NCBI RefSeq assembly: GCF_022846615.1 | Contig: NZ_AP025637.1 | Location: forward strand, 2,815,001 to 2,879,000 | Reading direction: 5' to 3' | Origin: Roseomonas fluvialis | Lineage (GTDB): Bacteria; Pseudomonadota; Alphaproteobacteria; Acetobacterales; Acetobacteraceae | DNA: 64,000 nucleotides | In this document: one piece after another, positions 42,986 through 51,312 of the stretch | Numbering within the stretch: position 1 is the first letter of the stretch | How the letters are laid out: the number at the start of each line of letters is the position of its first letter | Notes under the pieces: generated by a model | What the model saw: the letters and a program-made list of their open reading frames with translations, nothing else | Told to the model about the DNA's origin: nothing | Databases searched by the model: none | Translations under genes and position numbers: made by a program

Positions 42986-43971
42986 GGCGAGGGCACCTCC
43001 GGCGCGGGGGAAGCGGGCGGGCGCGGCGTACGCGGCGGCGCCTGCCCGTCGGGCCCGCGCAGCAACTCCATCGCCTGGGTGATGCCGCCGGCCAGCGCGC
43101 TGCTCTCCATCGGCACGATCACCAGCTTCTGCGCGGTGTTGCCGGCCAGTACCTCGAACGCCTTCACGTACTTGTCGGCGATGAAGTAGCGCAGCGCGTC
43201 GGTGCCGGCGCCGGAGGCGGCCTCACCCACCATGCGCGTCGCGTTGCTCTCGGCCTGGGCCAGGCGCTCGCGCGCCTCGGCGTCGCGCTTGGCGGCCTCG
43301 AGCCGGCCCTCGGCTTCCAGGATCTGCGCCTGCTTGGCACCCTCGGCGCGCTTGATCTCGGCCTCGCGCTCGCCCTCGGCCTTGGCGACCGTGGCGCGGC
43401 GCTCGCGCTCGGCGGTCATCTGCAGGTTCATGGCGCGGATCAGGTTCTCGGGCGGTTCGATCTTCCTGATTTCGACGCGCGCGATCTTCACGCCCCAGGG
43501 GTCGGTCGCGCCGTCCAGGATGCTCAGCAGCTGCGAATTGATCCGGTCGCGCGAGGACAGCGTCTGGTCGAGGTCCATCTCGCCGATCACCGCGCGGATG
43601 TTGGTCATGGACAACGCGGTCAGCGCCTGTTCCAGGAACTGCACGGCATAGGCCGCCTTCGCCGGGTCCATCACGCGGTAGTAGACGATGCCGTCCACCG
43701 CGACGGTGGCGTTGTCGCGCGTGATGACCGACTGCTCGGGGATGTCGAGCACGACCTCCTGCACGTTCATCCGCCGTCCGATCGTGTCGATGAACGGCAC
43801 GATAAAATTCAACCCGGGGTTCAGCATGCCGGTGAAGGCGCCGAAGCGCTCCACCGTCCAGACCTCGCCCTGCGGGACGGTGCGGATGCCCCGCGTCGCG
43901 ACCAGCACCGCCAGCAGCAGCGCGACGATCAGCACGATGGTGGTGGGGGAGACGAAATCGATGATGTTCAT
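42970..43971 (-). CDS. SPFH/band-7 (stomatin-like, paraslipin) membrane protein
   Basis: A 333-residue protein with one N-terminal membrane segment (TTIVLIVALLLAVLVATRG), then the SPFH domain (VPQGEVWTVERFGAFTGMLNPGLNFIVPFIDTIGRRMNVQEVVLDIPEQSVITRDN) and a coiled-coil region rich in Glu, Ala and Lys (ERERRATVAKAEGEREAEIKRAEGAKQAQILEAEGRLEAAKRD). The end is proline-rich. It scaffolds membrane microdomains together with NfeD, whose gene follows with a 16-bp overlap. Confidence 0.92.
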   Translation of the reverse strand: MNIIDFVSPTTIVLIVALLLAVLVATRGIRTVPQGEVWTVERFGAFTGMLNPGLNFIVPFIDTIGRRMNVQEVVLDIPEQSVITRDNATVAVDGIVYYRVMDPAKAAYAVQFLEQALTALSMTNIRAVIGEMDLDQTLSSRDRINSQLLSILDGATDPWGVKIARVEIRKIEPPENLIRAMNLQMTAERERRATVAKAEGEREAEIKRAEGAKQAQILEAEGRLEAAKRDAEARERLAQAESNATRMVGEAASGAGTDALRYFIADKYVKAFEVLAGNTAQKLVIVPMESSALAGGITQAMELLRGPDGQAPPRTPRPPASPAPEVPSPWTPR

Positions 43972-44109
43972 GGCACGACAGCATAGCCCGTTGCGCCTGC
44001 CGGCGGTATCGCCGTGGCCCGCCTGCCCCGAAGCGCTTCACGCCGCCCCTTGCCCCCGAGCACGCGCGGCCGGACCATGCACACCGGCATCGATCGGGAA
44101 GGAAACACC

Positions 44110-44892
44110 ATGTCCGGCAGCAACCAGCCCCTGAGCGTGGACCTGACCGGCCTGCGCGTGGCGATCAGCGCCGGTGCGGGCGGCATCGGGCGCGTCATGG
44201 CCGACTGCTTCGCCGCCCGCGGCGCGAAGGTCTTCGTCTGTGACCTCGATCCCGAGGCACTGGCCACCTGCCCGCACCCCGCGATGCGCGCCGACATGGG
44301 CGAGGTGGCGGAGTGCGAAGCCTTCGTCGAGTCCGCCGCGAAACACCTCGGCGGCCTCGATGTGCTGGTCAACAACGCCGGCATCGCGGGGCCCACCGCG
44401 CGGGTCGAGGACGTGACGCCCGAGGCGCTGGAAGCCACCCTGCGCATCGACCTGGCCGCGATGTTCCACTGCGCCCGCGCCGCCGTGCCACACCTGCGCG
44501 CGGCGGGCGGGGGGGCGATCGTCAACCTGTCCTCCGCCGCCGGGCGCTTCGGCTTCCCGCTGCGCAGCCCCTACGCCGCGGCGAAATGGGGCGTGGTCGG
44601 CTTCACCAAGTCGCTGTCGATCGAACTCGGCCCCGACCGCATCCGCGTCAATGCCATCCTGCCCGGCCTGGTGGCGGGCGACCGCATCCGCCGCGTGATC
44701 GAAGCCAAGGCCCAGGCCCAGGGCGTTCCCTTCCGGGAGAAGGAAGCGGAACTCCTGCGCGACGTCTCGCTGCGCTGCTACGTCACGCAGCACGACATCT
44801 CCAACATGGCGCTGTATCTGTGCTCGCCCTTCGGCGCGACCATCTCCGGCCAGGCGCTGTCGGTGGACGGGGACCAGCAGCGGCTGGGGTGA
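44110..44892 (+). CDS. Short-chain dehydrogenase/reductase
   Basis: A 260-residue SDR. The cofactor motif is SAGAGGIGRVMAD, followed by NNAGIAGP, the catalytic Ser region NLSSAAGRFGFP and the YAAAK active-site motif; LSVDG closes the C-terminus. The acidic residue after strand 2 (VCDLDPEA) favours NAD(H). The ATG at 44110 has GGGAAGGAAA upstream. Substrate is unknown, and flanking genes give no pathway. Confidence 0.9.
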   Translation: MSGSNQPLSVDLTGLRVAISAGAGGIGRVMADCFAARGAKVFVCDLDPEALATCPHPAMRADMGEVAECEAFVESAAKHLGGLDVLVNNAGIAGPTARVEDVTPEALEATLRIDLAAMFHCARAAVPHLRAAGGGAIVNLSSAAGRFGFPLRSPYAAAKWGVVGFTKSLSIELGPDRIRVNAILPGLVAGDRIRRVIEAKAQAQGVPFREKEAELLRDVSLRCYVTQHDISNMALYLCSPFGATISGQALSVDGDQQRLG

Positions 44893-44909
44893 ACCTCCGG
44901 TCGTCCGCA

Positions 44910-44937
44910 TCCGGGCCTCGCGCTGGCTGCGCCCGGA
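44910..44937. terminator. Possible hairpin between convergent genes
   Basis: TCCGGGC at 44910-44916 and GCCCGGA at 44931-44937 form a 7-bp stem with a 14-base loop in the 65-bp gap between the SDR gene and a convergent membrane-protein gene. Confidence 0.4.
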
Positions 44938-44957
44938 CCGCGGGCCGGCGCATCGGG

Positions 44958-45269
44958 TCAGAAGATGTTCAGCACCACCCCCAGCAGCAGGCAGGTCACG
45001 ACCAGCAGCAACGCCACGCCCGGCTTGCGCATCGACCGCTGTTCGCCCCCCGCGCCGAACAGGTCCCACAGGTTCCACAGGCCGAAGGGCAGCGACACCA
45101 GGCCCCACAGGATCACCATGAAGCCCTCGGCCATGCCGCGCCCGGCCGGGTCGAGGCCGCTGCGGTCCCTCGGCACGGCCAGCACCGCCACGAACAGCAG
45201 GTAGGCGATGTTGCGCTTGCCGATGCCCGCCAGGGGTGGCCGCGGGGTGCGGGTCGGACCGTCGCTCAT
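44958..45269 (-). CDS. Hypothetical membrane protein
   Basis: A 103-residue protein with three hydrophobic segments (NIAYLLFVAVLAVP, GFMVILWGLVSLPFGLWNLWDLF, PGVALLLVVTCLLLGVVLNIF) and a hydrophilic N-terminus. GGAGG lies six bases before the ATG. I do not recognise a family. It diverges from a MaoC-like gene across 181 bp of GC-rich sequence. Confidence 0.7.
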   Translation of the reverse strand: MSDGPTRTPRPPLAGIGKRNIAYLLFVAVLAVPRDRSGLDPAGRGMAEGFMVILWGLVSLPFGLWNLWDLFGAGGEQRSMRKPGVALLLVVTCLLLGVVLNIF

Positions 45270-45450
45270 GGCGTGCCTCCGGTCGTCGATGGTCGATGGT
45301 GTCACACCTTCGCCCGCCACGGTCACAGGGAAATTCGCCGCCATGACCGGCCGCTTCGCCGGGAAGCCGCCCACCGCGGCGCGGCACGTCCCCGCCATGT
45401 CAGGGCACGCCGATGCAGGCTGCCTGGAACTTGCTGTAGGGTCCGCACCG

Positions 45451-45897
45451 ATGACCGATCCGATCCGCTCCCTCGACGACCTCGCGCCCGGCATGGCCTG
45501 GGACCTCGGCACGCTCACGCTCTCGCAGGATGAGGTCGTGGACTTCGCCACGAAATACGACCCGCAATACTTCCACCTCGACGCCGAGGCGGCGAAGCAG
45601 AGCATCTTCGGCGAATTGGTCGCCAGCGGCCTGCACACCCTCTCGGCCGTCTTCGGGCGCGTCATGGGCAGCGGGCTGCTCGCGCAGGTCTCGCTCGGCG
45701 GCAACCAGATCGACACGAAATGGCCCGCCCCCCTGCGTCCGAACGAGGAGATCGCAATCCGCACCGAGGTGCTGGAACTGCGCCCGTCGCGCTCCGGCCG
45801 TCCGCTCGGCATCGCGAAGCTCAGGCACACCGGCACGCGCGTCAGCGACGGCGTCGTGGTGATCGAGGCGGTGGGCACGCATTTCCTGAGGCGTTGA
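45451..45897 (+). CDS. MaoC-like hydratase/dehydratase
   Basis: A 148-residue single hot-dog domain protein. The hydratase motif region is present: FATKYDPQYFHLDAEAAKQSIFGELVASGLHTLS, with Asp and His in the positions used by (R)-specific enoyl-CoA hydratases. The KWPAPLRPNEEI segment is also typical. It probably hydrates an enoyl-CoA, substrate unknown. The stop codon at 45895-45897 lies at the first edge of a 29-bp tandem array. Confidence 0.88.
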   Translation: MTDPIRSLDDLAPGMAWDLGTLTLSQDEVVDFATKYDPQYFHLDAEAAKQSIFGELVASGLHTLSAVFGRVMGSGLLAQVSLGGNQIDTKWPAPLRPNEEIAIRTEVLELRPSRSGRPLGIAKLRHTGTRVSDGVVVIEAVGTHFLRR

Positions 45898-46013
45898 CGC
45901 CCACAGGCGTCACCAGGACGTGTTGACGCCGACAGGCGTCACCAGGACGTGTTGAGGCCCACAGGCGTCACCCGGACGTGTTGACGCCCACGGCCGTCAT
46001 CCGGGCGTGTTGA
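45893..46013. repeat. 29-bp tandem repeat, four copies plus a partial, between convergent genes
   Basis: Units begin at 45893, 45922, 45951, 45980 and 46009 (partial), a strict 29-bp period. On the minus strand each resembles the last codons of the adjacent gene (GLNTPG then TGA), here reading GVNTSW then TGA. The array also covers the MaoC stop codon at the other side. Confidence 0.9.
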
Positions 46014-47283
46014 GCCCGGCCAGCGTCACCCCGCCATCGGCCAGCGTTACCACGACCAGTGTCTCGGCCTCATGCGGTGGCGGCCCGAGCCCGGCCAGCA
46101 CCAGATGCCGCGCCCCCGGCATCACGCTGGTCACCCGCGCGACCGGCAGCCCGGCGCGCCACAGCAGCGCGCCCGCCGCGTCGAGGCGCAGCAGCGTCAG
46201 CCCCCGCCCCGGCATGCCTTCCAGCACCAGGACCCCCGGCGGGTCGGTGAGCAGGATCGGCGCCTCGGTCCCCGCGGTCAGGAAACCCGCCAGGGTCAGG
46301 CCCGCCACGGCGGGCAGGCGCGCCACATCGACCAGCCGTTCGGCCTGGCCGAAGCGGTCGGGGAAATGCGCCGGCCAGCCCGGCGGCGCGGCCGACCCCA
46401 TCCGCACCGCGCCGCGCCACAATTGCTGCGTCACGCCCACACCGGGCGCGGTAGGCGACAGGAAGCGCGTGCCCGGCCCACGCGCCGGCACGGGCGCTTC
46501 CAGGCTCAGCCCCGACGACGGCAGGCCGAGCCAACCCTCGCCGAACCGCGCCTCCAGCACCCGGAAGGCGGTCGGCCCGCCGGGCCCGAAGGCGGCCGGC
46601 GCAGTGAGCGCCGGCAGCGACCGCGACGAAGGCGCCGCCGCCGGCGAGGCCACGAAGTCGCGCGGGTCGATCCGCCAGGGCGGCCCGCCGCGGGGATCGA
46701 ACACCAGCGCGTCCGCCAGCCGCAATTGCCCGCGCACCGGCGACGCGAGCCCGGGCACCGCGGCATTGCGCCCGGCGATGCCGGCCTGGTCGGCCAGGAG
46801 CTTGCCATCCAGCGCCGAGACCGCGCCAAGCCCATCCAGCCACAGCCAGATCGTCGCAGCCTGTTCGCCGATCAGCCCGTCGCGCATGTCGTGGCTGCCC
46901 CGGCTGTCGATGCGCCCGCGATCCACCGTCACGAGGTGCGCGACGAAGCGCGTCACGAGGTCGGGCAGCGCCAGGGCGTGCAGTTCCACCTGCTCGCGCG
47001 GGGCCGGCTGGCCGGGCGCGTCGGTGGCGTCCTGCTCGCTGCGCCGGGTCAGGAGGAACAGCGTGTCCTGCCCATCCAGGCTGGTGCGCAGCGGCGGCGG
47101 CAGCAGCCGGCGCGGCCCCAGGCGCTGCGGCGGCGTGCCTTCGAAGGCCGCATACATCGCCCCGCCGACCAGCGCGGTCGTCAGCAGCCCGACATAGATG
47201 CCGGCCGTCATCAGCGAGCGCCGACGGGAATGGCCCGGCGCCGGCTGGGCGGACGCGTCGCCCGGCCCCGGCGGCCAGGTCAC
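45997..47283 (-). CDS. Large hypothetical protein with one N-terminal membrane helix (PA2928-like)
   Basis: A 428-residue protein: a cytoplasmic Pro-rich head, one helix (LMTAGIYVGLLTTALVGGAMYAA) and a periplasmic domain of about 370 residues. I recall the group named after Pseudomonas PA2928, whose function is unknown; segments such as DTLFLLTRRSEQ, TIWLWLDGLGAVSALDGKLLAD and LTLLRLDAAGALLWRAGLP read like a beta-propeller with repeated short strands. It ends GLNTPG, and this tail with the stop is repeated in the array downstream. It is followed upstream by two tiny secreted-protein genes. Confidence 0.72.
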   Translation of the reverse strand: MTWPPGPGDASAQPAPGHSRRRSLMTAGIYVGLLTTALVGGAMYAAFEGTPPQRLGPRRLLPPPLRTSLDGQDTLFLLTRRSEQDATDAPGQPAPREQVELHALALPDLVTRFVAHLVTVDRGRIDSRGSHDMRDGLIGEQAATIWLWLDGLGAVSALDGKLLADQAGIAGRNAAVPGLASPVRGQLRLADALVFDPRGGPPWRIDPRDFVASPAAAPSSRSLPALTAPAAFGPGGPTAFRVLEARFGEGWLGLPSSGLSLEAPVPARGPGTRFLSPTAPGVGVTQQLWRGAVRMGSAAPPGWPAHFPDRFGQAERLVDVARLPAVAGLTLAGFLTAGTEAPILLTDPPGVLVLEGMPGRGLTLLRLDAAGALLWRAGLPVARVTSVMPGARHLVLAGLGPPPHEAETLVVVTLADGGVTLAGLNTPG

Positions 47284-47293
47284 CGCCGGTGGC

Positions 47294-47533
47294 TCAGCGG
47301 CAGGAACACGACCCGCCGACGCCGCCGAAATTGCGCCGCGCGAAGTTTTCGGCCTCCGAGCGCAGATTGAAGCCCTGGCTCATGGCACAGGCGCCGAGCT
47401 GGCTGCGCATCTCGTCCGGGCTACGCTGGTCCACCTGGATGCGCCCGCGCACGCAATACGCGTAGTAGTCCGCCAGCGCGGCGGTCGGCGCGAGCAGCGC
47501 GAGGCCCAGGAGGATGGCGGGAATCCGGCGCAT
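47294..47533 (-). CDS. Small secreted four-cysteine protein (paralogue B)
   Basis: A 79-residue protein with a signal peptide (MRRIPAILLGLALLAPTAALA). The mature 57 residues begin DYYAYCVRGRIQVDQRSPDEM and end ENFARRNFGGVGGSCSCR. Cysteines at 27, 49, 76 and 78 could form two disulfides. It is clearly a paralogue of the gene 11 bp upstream, sharing layout and cysteine order. I do not recognise the family. It is probably co-transcribed with its paralogue and sits close before the PA2928-like gene. Confidence 0.7.
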   Translation of the reverse strand: MRRIPAILLGLALLAPTAALADYYAYCVRGRIQVDQRSPDEMRSQLGACAMSQGFNLRSEAENFARRNFGGVGGSCSCR

Positions 47534-47544
47534 GGCGGCCCCCG

Positions 47545-47790
47545 TCAGCGGCACGAACAGGGACGGCCCGCGCCGCCGAAATTGTTCCTCGCGAAATCCT
47601 GCGCCGAGGACAGGAAGCCGAATTTCGGCCCCATCTGGCACACGCCCGACCCGCGCGCGATGCGCATCTGGTTGGGGTCGCGGCTGTCCACCTCGATCCG
47701 GTTGTTGGCGCAATAGACGTAGTAGTCGGCATGGGCGGCGGCTGGTGAGAGCACCGCGGCGATGGCGAGGGCGGCGAGCAGCTTTTTCAT
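47545..47790 (-). CDS. Small secreted four-cysteine protein (paralogue A)
   Basis: An 81-residue protein with a signal peptide (MKKLLAALAIAAVLSPAAAHA) and a mature part starting DYYVYCANNRIEVDSRDPNQM and ending QDFARNNFGGAGRPCSCR. Cysteines are at 27, 51, 78 and 80. It is the first of a tandem pair; the second gene starts 11 bp after its end. GGAGG and a GC hairpin lie in the 280-bp leader shared with a divergent methyltransferase gene, where I see no other gene. Function unknown; periplasmic or secreted location is likely. Confidence 0.7.
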   Translation of the reverse strand: MKKLLAALAIAAVLSPAAAHADYYVYCANNRIEVDSRDPNQMRIARGSGVCQMGPKFGFLSSAQDFARNNFGGAGRPCSCR

Positions 47791-48070
47791 GGCGGCGTTC
47801 CTCCGGGAGGTTTCCCGCCCGGAAGGATGCGGCGACGCGTCGTGCTGCGGCAAGTGATCCACCTTGCGAAATGGACGCGCGAAAGGCGTTCCGGCGCGAG
47901 GCCCGCCTGGTCGCCCGCGAATGCCCAGCGCCATCCGATGGACCGCCCTGCGGCTTCGATCCGCGACCGCGATGTTCCTCAACGCGCTGCGGGTCGTTGG
48001 AATGCGTTGGTGAAGCGGGACGCCGAGAGCTGCTGTAGCGTCCTCGTCGGAGACGACCGAGGAGGCAGCC

Positions 48071-48904
48071 ATGGACACCGAGGCACGCGTGGCAGGCCAC
48101 TATGCCCGCGGCGGGGGCCTGGAGGCGGCGATCCTCCAGGCGTTGGCGGATGCGGGGAAGGATCCCGAAAGACTCGCGCCCGAGGACCTCGCGCCGCTCG
48201 AGGAATTCCACACCGGCGGACGGCAAGCCACGATCGATCTCGCGGCGCGCATGGGTCTGTGCCCGGGGCTGACTCTACTCGACATCGGCTGCGGAATCGG
48301 CGGGGCAGCGCGCTTTCTCGCCCGCGAACACGGCTGCCGGGTGACCGGCATCGACCTGACCGCGGAATACGTCGCCGTCGCCAAGGCGCTGACCCGACGT
48401 GTCGGCCTTGAGGCCGCGGTGTCGTTCCGCCAGGGCTCCGCGCTCACGCTGCCCTTCGCCGATGGCGAATTCGAAGGCGCATACATGCTGCATGTCGGGA
48501 TGAACATCTCCGACAAGGCCGCGCTGTTCGAGGGCGTGCGCCGCGTACTGCGCCCTGGCGCGGTATTCGGCGTCTACGACGTGATGCGCCTCGGGCCGGG
48601 CGAACTCGACTTCCCGCTGCCCTGGGCCTCGATGGCGGAGGCAAGTTTTGTCGAGGAGCCGGCGGCCTACCGGCAGGCACTCCTGGCGGCGGGCTTCACG
48701 ATCGAGGCCGAGCGCGAGCGCCGGGAATTCGGGCTGAAGGGGTTGCGCGCGACGCTCGACCTGCTGGCGCGCTCGGCGCTGCCACGGCTCGGGACGCAGC
48801 TGTTGATGGGCGAGGAGCACTACCCCGGGAAGATCGCCAACCAGGCGGCGGCACTGGAACGGGGCCTCGTCGGGCCAGTGGAGATCATCGCACGCGCGTG
48901 CTGA
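48071..48904 (+). CDS. Class I SAM-dependent methyltransferase (UbiE/sarcosine methyltransferase-like)
   Basis: A 277-residue methyltransferase. Motif I is LLDIGCGIGGAARFLAREHGCRVTGIDLT, with FRQGSALTLPFADGEFEGAYMLHVGMNISDKAALFEGVRRVLRPGAVFGVYDVM following, which places it with methyltransferases acting on small acceptors such as sarcosine, glycine or quinones. GAGGAGG stands before the ATG. The acceptor cannot be identified from the sequence, and no related genes are adjacent. Confidence 0.85.
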   Translation: MDTEARVAGHYARGGGLEAAILQALADAGKDPERLAPEDLAPLEEFHTGGRQATIDLAARMGLCPGLTLLDIGCGIGGAARFLAREHGCRVTGIDLTAEYVAVAKALTRRVGLEAAVSFRQGSALTLPFADGEFEGAYMLHVGMNISDKAALFEGVRRVLRPGAVFGVYDVMRLGPGELDFPLPWASMAEASFVEEPAAYRQALLAAGFTIEAERERREFGLKGLRATLDLLARSALPRLGTQLLMGEEHYPGKIANQAAALERGLVGPVEIIARAC

Positions 48905-48934
48905 CGGACGGCGCCGACCCAGCCATCAGACCGG

Positions 48935-48999
48935 GGTCCTCGGGAGCGCGGCGCGCCCGAGGACCACCAGGATCGGTATCGGCCGCCAGGGGCGGCCGA
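48935..48999. terminator. Two hairpins between convergent genes
   Basis: A 10-bp stem (48935-48944 with 48956-48965) and a second 9-bp stem (48979-48987 with 48991-48999, loop AGG) occupy the gap between the methyltransferase gene and fusA, and can terminate both. Confidence 0.6.
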
Positions 49000-49004
49000 C
49001 CCAT

Positions 49005-51086
49005 TCAGGCAGACTTCGCCATGATCTCGTCCGCGATGTTCCGCGGCACGGGATCGTAGTGGTGGAACTGCATCGAGAAGGACGCACGGCCCTTGGTCAT
49101 GCCGCGCAGGTTCGAGATGTAGCCGAACATCTCCTTGAGCGGCACATGCGCGCGCACGATCACCGACGTGCCCGCCATGTCCTGCGACTGGATCACGCCG
49201 CGGCGGCGGTTCAAGTCGCCCACCACGTCGCCCACGTGGTCCTGCGGCGTGGTCACTTCCACGTCCATGATGGGTTCGAGGATGACCGGGCCGGCCTTCT
49301 TCATGCCTTCGCGGAAGCAGGCCTTGGCGGCGATTTCGAAGGCCAGGGCCGACGAGTCGACATCGTGGTACTTGCCGTCCACCAGCGTGTACTTGAAGTC
49401 CACGGTCGGGAAGCCGGCCAGCACGCCGGTGTCGGCCTGCATCTTGATGCCCTTCTCGACCGCCGGGATGTATTCGCGCGGCACCGCGCCGCCGACCACG
49501 CCGTTGACGAACTCGATGCCCTCGTTGCGCTCCTTGGGCTCGAACACGATCTTCACTTCGGCGAACTGGCCCGAACCGCCGGTCTGCTTCTTGTGCGTGT
49601 AGGTCTCGGTGTGCGGCTTGCTGATGGTCTCGCGATACGCCACCTGCGGCGCGCCGATGTTGGCATCGACGTTATATTCGCGCTTCAGCCGGTCGATAAT
49701 GATCTCGAGGTGCAGCTCGCCCATGCCGGACAGGATGGTCTGGCCGGTCTCCTGGTCGGTGCGCAGGCGCAGCGAGGGGTCCTCGCCAGCCAGCTTCTGC
49801 AGGCCGAGCGTCATCTTCTCGACGCCTTCCTTGGTCTTCGGTTCGACCGAGATGTCGATGACCGGCACCGGGAAGGCCATGCGCTCGAGGATCACGGGGT
49901 CGTCGTTCGACGCCAGCGTATCACCCGTGCCGGTGTCCTTCAGCCCCACGAAGGCGGCGATGTCGCCGGCGGAGACTTCCTTGATCTCCTCGCGCTTGTC
50001 GGCGTGCATCTGGAACATCCGCCCGATCCGCTCGCGCGAGTCCTTGGTGGTGTTCTGGATCATGTCGCCCTGGCGCAGCGTGCCGCGATAGACGCGCACG
50101 AAGGTCAGGTTGCCGTACTTGTCGTTGATGATCTTGAAGGCCAGGCCGGCAAACGGCGCATCCGGGTCGGCCGGGATGTGGCGGCGCTCCTGCGTCTCGT
50201 CGAAGCCCTCGTCCGGCGCGACCTTGATGCCGGGCACGTCGACCGGGGACGGCAGGTAGTCGATCACCGCGTCCAGCAGCGGCTGCACGCCCTTGTTCTT
50301 GAAGGCCGTGCCGCACAGCACCGGGCGGAATTCGCCGCTGATGGTGCCCTTCTTGATGCAGCGCTTCAGCGTCTCGACGCTGACATCGCCCTTCTCGAAG
50401 TACTCTTCCATCGCCGTCTCATCCACACCGACGCAGGTGTCGATCAGGATCTGGCGGTATTCCTTGGCCTTCTCGGCCAAATCATCGGGGATCGGCGCGT
50501 CATGGTACGCCGCGCCCAGCTCGTCGCCTTCCCAGATGATCGCCTTCATCTCGACCAGGTCGACCACGCCCAGGAAGGTGTCCTCGATGCCGATCGGCAG
50601 CTGCAGCGTCACCCAGTTGATGCCGAGCTTCTCGGTCAGCGTCGCCGCCGCGCGATAGAAGTCCGCACCGGTGCGATCCAGCTTGTTGATGAAGATGATG
50701 CGCGGGACGTTGTAGCGGTCGGCCAGTCGCCAGTTGGTCTCGGACTGCGGCTGCACGCCGGCCACGCCCTCGATGATGAAGATGGCGCCGTCCAGCACGC
50801 GCAGCGAGCGGTTCACCTCGATGTTGAAATCGATGTGGCCGGGGGTGTCGATGACGTTGATGCGGTGGTCGTTCCACACGGCGGTCACGGCGGCCGAGGT
50901 GATGGTGATCCCCCGCTCGCGCTCCTGCTCCATGTAGTCGGTGGTGGTGTTGCCCTCGTGGACCTCGCCGATCTTGTGCGACTTGCCCGTGTAATACAGA
51001 ATCCGCTCGGTGGTGGTGGTCTTGCCGGCGTCGATATGCGCCGTGATGCCGATGTTCCGGATTCGCTCCAGCGGTGTGCGCGCCAC
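49005..51086 (-). CDS. fusA: Elongation factor G
   Basis: A 693-residue translational GTPase that drives translocation on the ribosome. G1 is AHIDAGKTT, the switch regions include [13 protein letters not shown]3 is DTPGH and G4 is NKLD. Domains II to V follow in the usual order, with the domain IV segment ending near [28 protein letters not shown]. The gene stands alone: rpsL, rpsG and tuf are not adjacent. The G domain shows [51 protein letters not shown], where most alphaproteobacterial EF-G reads DFTIEVERS...AVFD...VWRQADKY...CFVNKMD, so this may be a second or divergent EF-G. Confidence 0.92.
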   Translation of the reverse strand: MARTPLERIRNIGITAHIDAGKTTTTERILYYTGKSHKIGEVHEGNTTTDYMEQERERGITITSAAVTAVWNDHRINVIDTPGHIDFNIEVNRSLRVLDGAIFIIEGVAGVQPQSETNWRLADRYNVPRIIFINKLDRTGADFYRAAATLTEKLGINWVTLQLPIGIEDTFLGVVDLVEMKAIIWEGDELGAAYHDAPIPDDLAEKAKEYRQILIDTCVGVDETAMEEYFEKGDVSVETLKRCIKKGTISGEFRPVLCGTAFKNKGVQPLLDAVIDYLPSPVDVPGIKVAPDEGFDETQERRHIPADPDAPFAGLAFKIINDKYGNLTFVRVYRGTLRQGDMIQNTTKDSRERIGRMFQMHADKREEIKEVSAGDIAAFVGLKDTGTGDTLASNDDPVILERMAFPVPVIDISVEPKTKEGVEKMTLGLQKLAGEDPSLRLRTDQETGQTILSGMGELHLEIIIDRLKREYNVDANIGAPQVAYRETISKPHTETYTHKKQTGGSGQFAEVKIVFEPKERNEGIEFVNGVVGGAVPREYIPAVEKGIKMQADTGVLAGFPTVDFKYTLVDGKYHDVDSSALAFEIAAKACFREGMKKAGPVILEPIMDVEVTTPQDHVGDVVGDLNRRRGVIQSQDMAGTSVIVRAHVPLKEMFGYISNLRGMTKGRASFSMQFHHYDPVPRNIADEIMAKSA

Positions 51087-51312
51087 GATGGGCCTCCATA
51101 AGCCAAAAGGGGCGCATACGCATGGGTTTTGGCCCAGCGCCGCCCGCAGGATGATACGCCGATCAGGGGTTCGCCGATCAGTCGGTGGCGGCTATCTGCG
51201 ACGTCCCGCCCGGCTTTGCAAGCGCAACGTGGCGCCGGGCCGCCCCGCGCGGCGCGCCGGACACGCTTCGTTGCGTGCGGCGAAGCCCGCTATCGGCTAT
51301 GCAGGGGCCGCC

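Noticed and set aside
50500..51123. Additional genes within fusA
   Set aside because: Frames within EF-G on either strand lack domains and are explained by GC-biased codon use.
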